This document shows positions 1 to 10,800 of a stretch of DNA of 64,000 nucleotides, in pieces. Source of the DNA: Coccinella septempunctata (taxonomy: Eukaryota > Arthropoda > Insecta > Coleoptera > Coccinellidae); the NCBI RefSeq assembly GCF_907165205.1, contig NC_058196.1, forward strand, positions 26,950,501-27,014,500. The letters run 5' to 3'. The notes under the pieces were generated by a model. It saw only the letters and a list, made by a program, of their open reading frames with translations. It was not told the origin of the DNA and made no database searches. The position numbers and the translations under genes are program-made. Position 1 is the stretch's first letter. Each line of letters opens with the position of its first letter.

Positions 1-682
1 ACAATGAATGGTTCGGTACCAAGTTCATCGGATTAGATGCATCAGCTCACTTTTGAGAGAATTACAATTGTTGTATCGTGCAATTTAGGGTGAAAAGAAT
101 GTAGAAAATTTAGGCAGTTTCTTGAAAGTACTTATGCTAGTTATGTTGAAAAAGTGCTATGATAATCCCAATTTCATCCCATTTTTACGACGGTTGTTGG
201 AATGTTCGAACAAGAAAATTGTGATGACCATTGTGAAAAAATTCGTGAATAATTTAGACGAATTTTATTGGTAAGATTTTGAAGTATTATTCTGTTTTTC
301 ACACTTGTGTCCTAAGTCTCTTCTGTCAGTGGGTATCGAAATGAGCCATTTCATAAAATCGTGTAAGTTACAAAAATAATGAGAACAATTCGGCAATACT
401 CAGTTTCCATTTTATTACCACGTAAATATCGAATGAGCCAATATCCTTAAAGGAAACCACATGGTCGAATCAGGAGATGAGATTTTTCAAAGTTCTTTGC
501 GATAATTCAGCTCACAAACAGTCTATGGTCGTATTAGGATCTATTTCAGTTATGATTTTCAATTTTTCTCTCAACTTTGTCATTGTGAAAGTTTTGCACT
601 ATAGGTGATTTTTGGTGAAACGCTTCATTTTAACCAGTTCTACCTTCTGTTGAAAAAAGCCTCACCTTCAAATACACCCTGT
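1..682 (-). mobile_element. Family A TIR element, cut by window start
   Basis: This is a non-autonomous DNA transposon of the TA-target type. It matches the full-length copy at 60,015-60,899 in the opposite orientation and ends in ACACCCTG followed by TA. The other end lies outside the window. The inner part carries the same landmarks as the full copy: a segment around TTGTTGTATCGTGCAATTTAG and another around TGGAATGTTCGAACAAGAA. No open frame of useful length survives. The TACAGGGTG-type end and TA target point to the Tc1/mariner-like superfamily (inference from ends only). Confidence 0.75.
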
Positions 683-1021
683 ATAATTGTATCCAAAAAG
701 CGGATACTGAATGTAGAATGCGATTTAAAAACGCTATTGCAATACTACAAGATAAAGAAGAACATGTGAGAAATTCAGAAAAATCAATGCTAAAGATCTA
801 AAATTTGGCGAATGCGCACATGTACTCAACTTTTTAACTATATCGCACATATACTCGAAGGAAATGAAATTTACTTCTTATATTCGATCAAAATAATCAT
901 AACCAGATTCTATAATACATAAGATTCATTTTAGTATAAAAAAATCGATCTATTCCCTCAATATTTTCATTTGTAATTTGGTGTAAGATTAATGGGACAA
1001 ACAATAATATCCCGACGGTCG
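683..1021. other. AT-rich spacer
   Basis: AT-rich DNA between the family A element and the open frame at 1,022. I see no repeat shared with the rest of the window, no RNA gene and no convincing coding signal. Confidence 0.5.
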
Positions 1022-1303
1022 TCATACTTCAGAAAACAAGCATTCTAAACCCTGTTTTTCAACCCAGATAGGATAAAATTGCATACGAAAAGATAACTGA
1101 CATATATATCCCCCTACTACTTCCACTTCATCATCTGCAAACCAAGGAAAACTCATTTCCAACTTCTCGAGTTGAAAGGTCGTTTCAGAAGTAAAATACC
1201 TCACACAACCTTCGTATATAATTTTATAAGGATTTATAACACCCCCGTGGATCTCAGTTAAATGAAGTAAAAGTTGAAGAAAACAGATGCAACTGGAGAA
1301 CAT
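1022..1303 (-). CDS. Possible first exon, secreted-type protein, unknown
   Basis: A 93-codon open frame starting at an ATG at 1,303 on the minus strand. The first ~18 residues (MFSSCICFLQLLLHL...) are hydrophobic and resemble a signal peptide. The rest has mixed, protein-like composition with a tryptophan- and acid-rich middle (PWFADDEVEVVGGY) and several cysteines. The frame ends in the context GAA|GTATGAC, which could be a splice donor, so it may be a first exon rather than a whole gene. I do not recognise the family. There is no second exon that I can point to, and a chance open frame in AT-rich DNA remains possible. Confidence 0.25.
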   Translation of the reverse strand: MFSSCICFLQLLLHLTEIHGGVINPYKIIYEGCVRYFTSETTFQLEKLEMSFPWFADDEVEVVGGYICQLSFRMQFYPIWVEKQGLECLFSEV

Positions 1304-2642
1304 GAGTTTTATTAAAATAAATTACAGTCACACATAGACGACAAGAAGATGGAGCCTTATTATGGTACATACTAAAATATAATATCTTGAGCAACAAAAA
1401 GCAACAAATTGTTCATATATAAAACTGGAAAGAAAACAAACAATAATTATAATCTAGATAAACAGTATACATTTTATCCTTATCCTACGAATCTTACAGC
1501 TGTATGTACAACGTTTGGGATTTTTAATTTTGTTTTACTCTTTTCTGCCCAAACTTACCGCCGTTTCACCACTACCTTAAGTAACTTAATAATAACGTAT
1601 ACATTTGCTTGTACTTTCGTTTTCTGATAGAGAAGAGTTTTTGGACTGTTTTCTCTATTGTAACATCAGATTTCCGACATGACAAAGGAACAAGGTTTCA
1701 ATTTTCCATCGTGGAGGCAAGATTTACAAAACAACAAAACTTCTAGTGTATTAATATTGGATATAGTGTGCTTGGGTTGGAAAATTACAACTCTCAATAC
1801 TCTAATTGTGCTTATTCAAATCGCAGTCATATTCGGATTCTATCAGTGTGGACGGAGGTCATTTTGAAACGTTTGTGCTATTCCTGAAGAAATGCTATAT
1901 GTTTCAGCTAGATATACTAGGTGATTCTACCAAAAAAACTCGAATGAATGTCTTGAATATTACAGTTTGCAAAGTCCAAACGATATTAAATTAAATTTTT
2001 TACCGGTTTTTTTTCGGTTAGGGTCTTGACAACCAATTATTTTTCTCTGCAAAATTTCACCTCTTGCTTCAATTCAGCAACTAACAAATGTTTCCTTGTA
2101 TAGTCGTCAAACCAAACCAAATTCATGGGCAATAGTTATTAAAATCGATTTATACATATTTCAACACATTTATAATTTAAATTTGGTGTAAATATGAACG
2201 AGATTTCAACAAAATATACACTTCCCATACGAAAATCTATTTCACTAAATTTAAACATGAGGAGCCCCTTTTAAAATCACTTTGTATAAACTGCTAAATT
2301 ACAAAATTGTTCAAGTACTTCTAACTGTCATCAATTTCATTATCAAATACTGTAGAATCAGGGTTTAAATTTCGATAATAATTTGATTTCAATCAGTTGT
2401 TCATAGTTCCCAATTATTCAAAAAAATTTGCATTGATATTTTTATAACTATATATGAATAAAAACACATACAAACAAATTTTTGTCCAAACGGTGGCATA
2501 AACTTGAACACAAGAAAATAAACATAAATTTAATCAAATTGAATATAAAAATATTCTACCTTGCGTTCCCAATAGACAATAAATTCTGCAAATAAATAGT
2601 GAAACTGAGATGGAGCTAGAAATATTTTTACAGTTGAAGTAA
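1304..2642. other. AT-rich low-copy DNA
   Basis: Strongly AT-rich. It has short open frames on the plus strand (1,409-1,627, 1,679-1,867, 1,806-1,994) that overlap one another in different frames and have low-complexity, hydrophobic composition, so I do not accept them as genes. There is a possible splice acceptor (pyrimidine run then CAG) at about 2,624-2,633, but it is followed at once by an in-frame TAA for the open frame downstream. Confidence 0.4.
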
Positions 2643-3137
2643 TTTTTTTCAACCTTGTTATATAATTTTCGAATTACAAAAAAATTACGACACCATTATT
2701 GCATAATCGACAATTATCTTTCAAATTTCATTGTCCTAAATACTTCACTTGAGAAAAAACTCAATGAAACTATCACTTCCATTACAGAAAATGTGTTGCT
2801 AGACAAACAGTTCAAAAAAAAATTCAAGGAAAGGCTTCTTCAGTTTGTGCCCACCATTCACAATTCTAAATTATTAATACCAATTTGGAAACACCCTGTA
2901 TATTCAAAGTATAAGAAAATCTACGAGGGATATTTATTACATGTAGTGCAAAAAGATACTGCTCTTTTAACAGTGTTAGGATGCCTTGATTCCATCATAA
3001 AAAATGACGTATCTAACTGTAATTTAATGTTAGCACACATCGCACACTATAATCAATTCGATATTTTTACGAATACAAAACGGAATAACATAACGTACCA
3101 TATAAATAAACCTATAAATTCTATCCTATTTTTCTAA
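2643..3137 (+). CDS. Uncharacterised 165-codon open frame, possible exon
   Basis: The longest open frame in the window that is not a transposon remnant. It is open from just after a TAA at 2,640 to a TAA at 3,135-3,137. It has no ATG near its 5' end; the first possible start is a TTG at 2,655. This suggests an internal or terminal exon, or a decayed gene. The translation looks protein-like: charged amphipathic stretches (EKKLNETITSITENV; KKKFKERLLQF), then a hydrophobic segment (TALLTVLGCLDSII) and a cysteine/histidine-containing end. Possible polyadenylation signals AATAAA/AATAAAA follow at about 3,252 and 3,344. I recognise no domain. An AG at about 2,751, after a pyrimidine-rich stretch, could be the acceptor. 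Confidence 0.35.
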   Translation, partial: FFSTLLYNFRITKKLRHHYCIIDNYLSNFIVLNTSLEKKLNETITSITENVLLDKQFKKKFKERLLQFVPTIHNSKLLIPIWKHPVYSKYKKIYEGYLLHVVQKDTALLTVLGCLDSIIKNDVSNCNLMLAHIAHYNQFDIFTNTKRNNITYHINKPINSILFF

Positions 3138-4859
3138 TTGCTAATGTCTTTAGTTTTAAATTCTTTCAGAGGTTCATTCGATAATTATATATACATTTAT
3201 TTTACATTTCACGTGAAAAGTACTCTATAGTACAAAGCGGTGCTCAATGCTCAATAAAAAGCCGAATCTAATTTTCATTTCCATTTACATTCAATTCATG
3301 CAGTATTTTTGGGCATATGAATTTTATTTCCACAAATTTATTGAATAAAATGTATAATACATATAGTTGAATTTTTCTACAAATAATAAAATAAAAATAA
3401 AATTTCTTCAAACTAAATGTTGCACTCCATTATTGCACGAAATCTTTGCATAATACAATTCATTCCGATGTAGGAAACTTTGAGATCTTATCGCTATATT
3501 TACAATATAAATCAATCAGTGTTTGTAAATGAAATAAACCTTTTCATTATTATTATTTTTCTTAGATATATTATTTACAAAGTGCACAATTAGCTATTAT
3601 AGATTTTCTTTTGTATTCATCTTTCTTACAACTAGTAGGATTACAGATTTACGTATATATCGTTTCAGGATTTATGGCACGTTGAAAATTGCGAAAAAAA
3701 AATTTTGATTTGAATCTTATTGTTGACTAGAACTAATAGTTCAGATCTGAGAACTCACCAAAAATTGTTTTTTTCAGATAAATCTTCATAAATTTACACG
3801 TATCGGATTAATATTATTATATATATTTCACATTCAATTATACAAATTTTACAAATGTCCGAATGGTGAACAACTTCCGATAGGGCAGTTCTTCCTGTGT
3901 TGATGGGTGAGCAGCTATCCCTCATCTTCCGAGAGATCTGAGGTCTACCAGTAACTCTCGCATCCTTGAGGTTCTGCAAAGAATCAAATCGTGAATTTTT
4001 CAGAAAATAAAACAAGCCAATCATAAAAACAAAATTTCAAAATTTCCACCGACCGGCAGAGCTCAGACTTCCGGTGAAGAAGAGACGAACATTTTCAAAC
4101 TTCCATTGAGGTTGAACCCAATCTAACGCATATTTAATTCGAAAAAAATTGAAAAACATACAACTATAGAAATAATTACATTCATTTCAATTTTTCATTA
4201 TATTTTTATACTTTTAATGTAATTTTCTTAGTGTTTTTTGTAGTTTATTCATTGAAAAAGGTCTAAGATTTATGCCCTATAGTTTTATTTATTTTTGATT
4301 GCACTACACGGTGCTCTTTATATTGATTGTTTCGAATTAGACTCTTAAGAATAAATATACATGACAGAAAATGTTTGCTTTGCTTCGTCGAGTAGTCAAA
4401 CTATTTCTAAATTCCCCAATACTCGAAGATGTAACTCGATTACGCTATACCAACCCTCTCACGCATTGTACCAGCAACCTTGTTATACGCAGACATGATA
4501 TACGTCCTTCCAATCGAAACAGAAGTACAACCGAATGACAAATCACCCCCAGACACGATACCAATTTATGAAATTATTCTGGAAGTCGAATTTAACAAAT
4601 GAGCCCTAACTCAGCCTCTTCACCCTTGGACGAAGCCCAGGCGTACCTAGGATCTAACTCGAAATTAAACTCGGTTAAAAGAGAGCCAATTAGAAGTGGC
4701 AAGATAGGAGATTTATTTCCATGGCAACGAGTTGCCTGTCGCGCGGTGAAGGATTGCCGGTCATGTGACTGAAACCCCCCAGGGATGGGGCGAGGATGAG
4801 AATATGGAAAGGGGCAGATTCGTTCAGGTCGCAATCGACGTTGCCAGATCTATACAGAG
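3138..4859. other. AT-rich spacer passing into a GC-richer low-copy stretch
   Basis: The first ~1.2 kb is AT-rich with no recognisable element. From about 4,380 to 4,859 the composition is more balanced, including a CpG-containing block around 4,730-4,840. I see no gene. The open frames at 3,794-4,024 and 4,592-4,834 on the minus strand lack coding character. Confidence 0.4.
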
Positions 4860-5429
4860 AATAGGGAATACTCCTTTTGACGAAAATGATGTATTTTTTA
4901 TGGAATATCTGTGAAACGTCACTTTTTGAAGTAACCTTTCCAACCGTACTTAGAAATGAAGAAGAAAAAAGGGTAGTTAAAATTTAAAGCGTTTCGTTTC
5001 TATCGCACAAGTTGGCAACATCGACTGAAATATGCGTTGATAATAAAGGACAACAATACACTTTCTTGATGTGATAGACAAATATGGCTGTCTATGAAGT
5101 CCGCGACGAACGAAGAAGGTCGTAAAATTTTATGGGATTTTCAAGGCCGGTTGCTGTTGAGGCTCGCCAGAGAGTACGCGCCTTATGATGGCTGTAAATC
5201 AACAGCTGTTAAATTACAAACAAGCCATTGTTCTTTTTAATTTCTAGTAGGCGCTGTTGCCAAATCGTAAACTAGAAACGGAGCGATTAAAATTTTAAAA
5301 CCTCATATTTGAGCAATTATTTTGAAATGTTTCCGCGGTGCATTTGGAAAATTCATGAATGAAAATCATAATTATTCAGTTTGAACTAGTATATGCTGTG
5401 ATAACCCAAATTGAGGAGAATTCCCCATT
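4860..5429 (-). mobile_element. Family C TIR element, copy 1
   Basis: A ~570-bp element present five times in the window. On its own strand it begins AATGGGGAATTCTCCT and ends AGGAGTATTCCCTATT, so the termini are imperfect inverted repeats of about 16 bp. This copy is the most diverged and is in reverse orientation. Its core, from the segment around GATAGACAAATATGGCTGTC to GGAATTCCCCATT-like end, aligns with the copies at 9.15, 19.24, 33.63 and 45.5 kb. The superfamily is not clear because no target duplication is obvious. Confidence 0.8.
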
Positions 5430-6700
5430 GGTAGATTTAATGATATTATCACTTTATCCTGAATGGCCATGATGGAGCCCTCTGCTCGGGAATCAACTTT
5501 CATTGGTTTGACGCAGCTATGTCGACGTAATCATGGTTGACCTCGTTCTGGCGTCTTTCTTGCAAGGTTTGCCAATCAGTTTGCTTTGAGCAGAGTGTTC
5601 GACGATTTCTAAAAATATAGTTGAACTATCAGCATCACTAACTACTCGATGAAATTCTGGTGAAACGCTTTGTTTCCTTAGACATACAGTTGGACAAATC
5701 AACAATTCCTCGAACCAAAAGATGAGTGAGTAGCTTAGTGTTGAGCAAGCTCAGATATTTATTGCTTCGATGAGATTCTTGTTGTTAATAGCAGCTAATT
5801 TTTATTATCTTTCTCAATCCTCCAGTGAACTCCTCTGTCAATTCTTTCTCGTTAAAGCCCTGACTCAGTCGTCTAGCCTGTTTGATCCCTATAGATACAT
5901 ATACACGTATCTCTTTCATTTGATATTTCTCGAATGTGGATGTACCATCTTTTGTTCGGATATTAAGACTTTAGCTTTCACACTCCATTCTAGAGGATCA
6001 TTCACTTATCCCAAATATCTCAGATATCAAAAGGGTTGGTCTCTATTGGAGCCCCTTACCATTGCTTCTTTGGCACAATGTATCATCATTCTACTTCAAT
6101 ACGCTTGAGGCTCCATTAGGCGTTTGCTCTGACTCATTATAGAAATATCATCAAAGACCACAGATTTCACAAAAATCTCCCTTTCAATCTCCAGACAATT
6201 TTCGTGCAGCGGCAACGTTGCGACCCCCATTCTCTACGCTTTCTTCCCCGGAAAAGACGAAGGGGACGAACGAAATTCAGATGGATGACTAACTGATAAG
6301 AGTACTTTGGAATTCTGGGGTGTCTGGAGAATGGGAAGTTTTTTTAAGCGTTATATACGACCCACTCAATTATGCGTAACGAAAAATTCGATTTTAATGC
6401 ATATCTTAGACGGTGATTCTCATAGACTGCAGGGATATATTTTACCGAGGCGAGTGCTTGAATCCATTGAATAAACATAATAAGGCGATTTTTCATTTTA
6501 TTCTTCAGAAAGTGCATGCCCGCTGTTCGATAACAGGTCTTAACGAAAATTGATATCCGTTCATCTTCGAATATATCTGACAGAGGTTCAAATTCAAGAG
6601 AATACTTTAGAAATCAAGAAGAGCATTGATAACTTATCAGGGTGAATATTTTTTTGCCGAAGTTTTTATCTCTGTACTTCTGTATCATACGTAGATAATA
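5430..6700. other. Low-copy DNA without recognised element
   Basis: Mixed composition. There are an open frame on the plus strand at 5,770-6,108 (hydrophobic, no homology I recognise) and one on the minus strand at 5,517-5,705. Neither continues into a larger gene and neither has splice or repeat context. I see nothing else. Confidence 0.4.
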
Positions 6701-7316
6701 TAGGGTGAGTCTTTGACTCCTACAAATATTTTAACAGTAGATACTTAGGCTCAAAAGAAACACTTTTTTCCTATACCATTTTTTTAGAATCGGCTCAATT
6801 TAAATGATACAGGATGAATTTTATTTTTAATTCTATCTCACAAACAGTTTTATCGAATGAAATGAATTTTGGAATAAATTTTTTCATTTATTTGATGAAT
6901 CTTTTTCGAACACAAAATATCACCTTCGTCTTGTAGTTTTGTCGTTATGACCATTACGTACCATAAAAATACAAAAATTCAAAGAACCCAACTCTTGAAA
7001 CTAAGTTGGATGCTATCTCATGAATATTTGAACGTTTTTTAAAATAAAAGTATTCTTCATATTTTCTGGTATAATGCTCCGTTTTCGAGTAATTTGTTTT
7101 TCAAAAATTATACAGTATCTGTGAAATTCGAGAAATTGTTTTGAAGATCCACAGATGTGTAGTCTCACAGATTTAGCTAGTTATTCTGAAGGTAATTTTG
7201 TTCTTCTAGGGGTGGCACAGCCCATTATGAAAACTCAAAATGACTATATCTTCTTATCGGAAAAAACCTCAAGAGTCTGCTGTTAAAATATTTGTACGAG
7301 TCAAAGTCTCACCCTG
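6701..7316. mobile_element. Family B TIR element, copy 1, near full length
   Basis: A 616-bp non-autonomous element flanked by TA on both sides. Both ends carry the family's long inverted terminal repeat of about 75 bp: AGGGTGAGTCTTTGACTC followed by ACAAATATTTTAACAGTAG, then a CTCAAAAGAAACACTTTTT segment, and its reverse complement at the right end. Internal landmarks include TTCAAAGAACCCAACTCTTG and GGGGTGGCACAG. No transposase is encoded. The TACAGGGTG-like ends and TA target fit Tc1/mariner-type MITEs. It is the most abundant family here (about 11 copies or fragments). Confidence 0.85.
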
Positions 7317-8646
7317 TATATAGAGTGTAAATTAATAGTGGCGCAAAAATTCGATTCCTTGGCAAAGAGTACCTAGTCTGGGGTTTTCATATGAATTTTA
7401 TTTTTTGCTCTTGCTTGAATACAGTTCCCTGAAGATGGCACCTGAAAATCAATTTTTAAATCAGAATAAAAAAAATTTGGCTTCAAAAGAGTCTGGGAAT
7501 GAAAAGTGAAATAGATTCAACATCCTGCAAAAAGTTATTTTTCAGAGTTTTTCTACAGTTTCCTCAATTTATTGAGGAATCTACAGTGAACACAATGTGA
7601 ATTTTGAATCCCATCAATTAACACCCGATAAGTGCATTTCGGAATTTCGAAGTCGTATAAAATTAACCTAATTTGACCCTATAGCCATAATTAACGAATT
7701 CCACATTCTCCAGACCCCCCATTAGGTTCTCAGGCACGGAATATCAATTTGTGATTGTTCCAATGGTGTTTTCCCGTTTCTTCGAACAGGTAGTTTATTC
7801 CCACATTAATTAAGCCGTTTCAATATTCATCGAGATATATGAGCGGAGACTAGCCCTGTGTAAAAGCGAAACGATCAAAACTTCTCGGACGTAGCCGTGA
7901 ATAACAATAACCTACCGAAGACAACGCACCTTATGCACGATGAGGAGTTGTATATTACGTTCTTAAGGTATTAATGAATTATGAGTGTGGAATAATTGAA
8001 AAACAGCGTCGATGAACACTAATATCGCTTGGAGGAGGCGAATGCTGTCATTACCTTCACAATCAATGAGTTTGCCGAGGCAGTAAGATAATTTTTAGCC
8101 CACAAACCTCATACCAGAACTTCGAAGAGCATGACAGGCTCATGAGTTTAGTAAATACTACTAGCAGTTTTATAAATACCTAGGCCAAAAACACTTCACT
8201 TTGCTATCGATGAATTGCATAGGTACTACCTACGCCTGTCTACGATCGGAACTAACCTCACTTCTGTCCAACTGACGACAGAAAACAGCTCTTTCTGGCC
8301 AATAGACAAAATCGTCTTTCTGTATGGCCTATTCATCAAAAATTTAGTCGCCAGAATCAATTCAGATGATATGAATATAAGCGATATTGACAATGGTTTC
8401 GGTCTTGATTGACCTCACCAGGACAATACAACTCTGACCTCCGTACCCTCGAAATTGATGGAATATATTCAATAGCAAAGGCAGTTTTAATTATATCCCA
8501 GCTTTACCTAGCAGGCAACGATGCGAGTCAAATGAGGAATAACGTATGTAGGTACTTCTATTTTTTTTAATGCCTTCGTGACCAAAAAAAAGATGAGGTA
8601 CGAGCTCTGTTAGTCTCAATACATCAAGGCAATAATTTGTCTTATA
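7317..8646. other. Low-copy DNA without recognised element
   Basis: Mostly AT-rich, with a slightly GC-richer part near 7,840-8,060. I find no gene, no RNA and no repeat shared with the rest of the window. Confidence 0.4.
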
Positions 8647-9132
8647 CAGGATGAGTCTTTGACTCGTACAAATATTTTAACAGTAGATTCTTGAAGTCAA
8701 AAGAAACACTTTTTTCTATACCATTTTTTCCGATTCGGCCCTGACAAAAAGATATAGCCATTTTAAGTATTCATAATGTGTTGTGCCACCCCTGGAAAAA
8801 CAAAATTACCTTCAGAATAACTACCTAATTCTATGACACTACACATCTGTGGATCTTTTAAAGAGTGTTGTATTCAGCCAAAGTAGGTACCCAACTTTTC
8901 AAATTTCACAAATAATTTTTTATTCTTGAACATGAAACTACTCAAAAACGGTGCATTACATGAGAAAATATGAAGAATACTTTTATTTCACGAAACTTTG
9001 TTTTGTTGTTTTTCAACAGTCTGTATCTTTTGAACCGAGCCGATACGTAAAAAATAGTAAAGGAAAAAAGTGTTTCTTTTGACCTCAGGAATCTACTGTT
9101 GAAATATTTGTACGAGTCAATGGCTCGCTCTG
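8647..9132. mobile_element. Family B TIR element, copy 2
   Basis: Begins CAGGATGAGTCTTTGACTCG after TA and ends in a diverged GGCTCGCTCTG. Both terminal repeats and the GTGCCACCCCTGG landmark are present. It is about 130 bp shorter than the 616-bp copy because part of the middle is missing. It lies only ~20 bp from the start of family C copy 2. Confidence 0.8.
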
Positions 9133-9153
9133 TGTATTGCATATTTCTTTCGT

Positions 9154-10134
9154 AATGGGGAATTCTCCTCAATTTGGGTTATCACTGCATATCGTCGTTA
9201 AAACCCGAAAAATGTGTAACTCCCAATTTAATCAAAAAAGAGATTTTGATGCCATCCCTTAGCGGTTTTCAACATCTACATGCTCAAAAATTTGCGTAGT
9301 TCCATCGAACAGTTAATTATTTTTCCCGCGCCAAATAGAATAATGTGTATCTCTGTGCTTGAAATTGTTTAAAAGAATACATGTACCTCCCTTACACTAG
9401 CACGGCGTCAGTGCATATATCCACATCGCATCAGTGGATAACATAAGAAGTAGTAGAAAAATAGTGCTGCTTTGCTGTGAAAACAAAGGTAAATATTAAG
9501 GGAGTACGGGTAATAGTAAATAGTTTTTTGCCTCTCCTGTAAAATCAGCTAAAATGGAGTTACACATTTTTCGGGTTTTAACGACGATATGCCAGTTTAA
9601 ACTGAAAAATTATGAGTTTCATTCATGATTTTTTCAAATTCACCGCGGAAACTATTCAAAATCATCCTTCAAATATGGGGTTTTAAAATTTGAATCGCTT
9701 GGTTCCGAGTTTACGATTTGGCAACAGCGTCTACAAGACGATGAGAAGAACAATGTCCGATCAGCTTGTTTATGAAATAACAGCTGTTGATCTACAGGCG
9801 CGTACTTACTGGCGAGCTTCAACTGCAACCGGCCATAAAAATCCCATAAAATTTTACGACCTTCCTCGTTAGTCGCAGACTTCATAGACAGCCATCTTTG
9901 TCTATCTCACCAAGATAATGCATTTGTTGTCCTTTATTATCAAGGCATATTTCAGTCGATGTTGCCAGCTTGTGCAATTCTCACAAAACGCATTAAACTT
10001 TAAAAACCCATTTTTATTTCTCATTTTTTAGATGCTTAAAATAATTTTTTTGGGAAACGGTTGAAATGGTTATTTCAAAATGTGACGTTTCAAAGATATT
10101 TCATGAAAAATACATCATTTTCGTATTCCCTATT
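9154..10134 (+). mobile_element. Family C TIR element, copy 2, interrupted
   Basis: Starts AATGGGGAATTCTCCT and ends TATTCCCTATT. It is split by a 396-bp MITE inserted at a TA at 9,190-9,191; without that insert it is the same length as the other full copies (~580 bp). An open frame can be read on both strands (plus 9,690-9,872; minus 9,652-9,885), but differences from the 33.6-kb copy change many residues, so there is no sign of coding constraint. Confidence 0.85.
9192..9587. mobile_element. Nested MITE with perfect 32-bp TIRs
   Basis: A 396-bp element with TA duplicated at both junctions (9,190-9,191 and 9,588-9,589). Its termini are perfect inverted repeats of 32 bp: 9,192-9,223 begins TCGTCGTTAAAACCCGAAAA, and the exact reverse complement occupies 9,556-9,587. 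The interior is AT-rich and non-coding. The empty site is visible in the family C copy at 33.66 kb, where TCACTGCATATGC is uninterrupted. Perfect TIRs and a filled/empty site pair indicate a recent Tc1/mariner-type MITE insertion. Confidence 0.9.
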
Positions 10135-10800
10135 GCCTTCACAATGAAATACATATATTGATAGTTTCAGCAAGAAAACTAACTATAAAAGGATCTTCTG
10201 ATGATTTTCAGTTTTTTGTTATATCAATTGCAAAATATCGAGTTGATATGTTTATAACCTTCAATTCCCCAAATCTATTTTTTATTTTTTGTCAGTTTAA
10301 GCAGACTTAGGATGTGCGCGCATAAACAGCCCAAACGCGATCAATCAACCTCACGCATATGAAACCAATTGATTTGCGACGTACGTCGTAGACCGCTTTA
10401 TGAAAATAACGGCCGTGACGAGCCGCCCGGGCGCCCTAATACAGAAGAGGCCCCGTACGGAGGAAACAATACAATCATAAAACATTTAACTCGTTCCGAT
10501 CAGATAAAGGCGAACGGTCCTCGAGCCCGCGTACGCGTTACTGACCACTGACAACGCGAATACGGATTCTATGGTCGTAATTCATCTTGAATTGGAGGCA
10601 CGCTCCGTCGCGGCGATCGCAGTTAATGAATAAATTTGCGGGAAGAAATTGCAGATGTTTATCGTCCTTCAAGAAACAGTTTACGCCGATTGGGTTGATG
10701 TGGCATATTTTGGATTATTGACCTTATGTCATTCATTGACGGTGTTGGTATTTGAGTACCGTCAAGCAGAAGAATGAATGACTAATCTGTGGTAGAATAG
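10135..10800. other. Low-copy stretch with CpG-rich block
   Basis: From about 10,310 to 10,620 the DNA is rich in CG dinucleotides and includes a small palindrome, GACGTACGTC. No transposon or gene is recognised. The block has the same character as other GC-richer islands in the window and could be regulatory, on composition alone. Confidence 0.35.

Noticed and set aside
5770..6108. 112-codon hydrophobic plus-strand frame
   Set aside because: Hydrophobicity can arise from T-rich DNA; no family recognised and no context of a gene.
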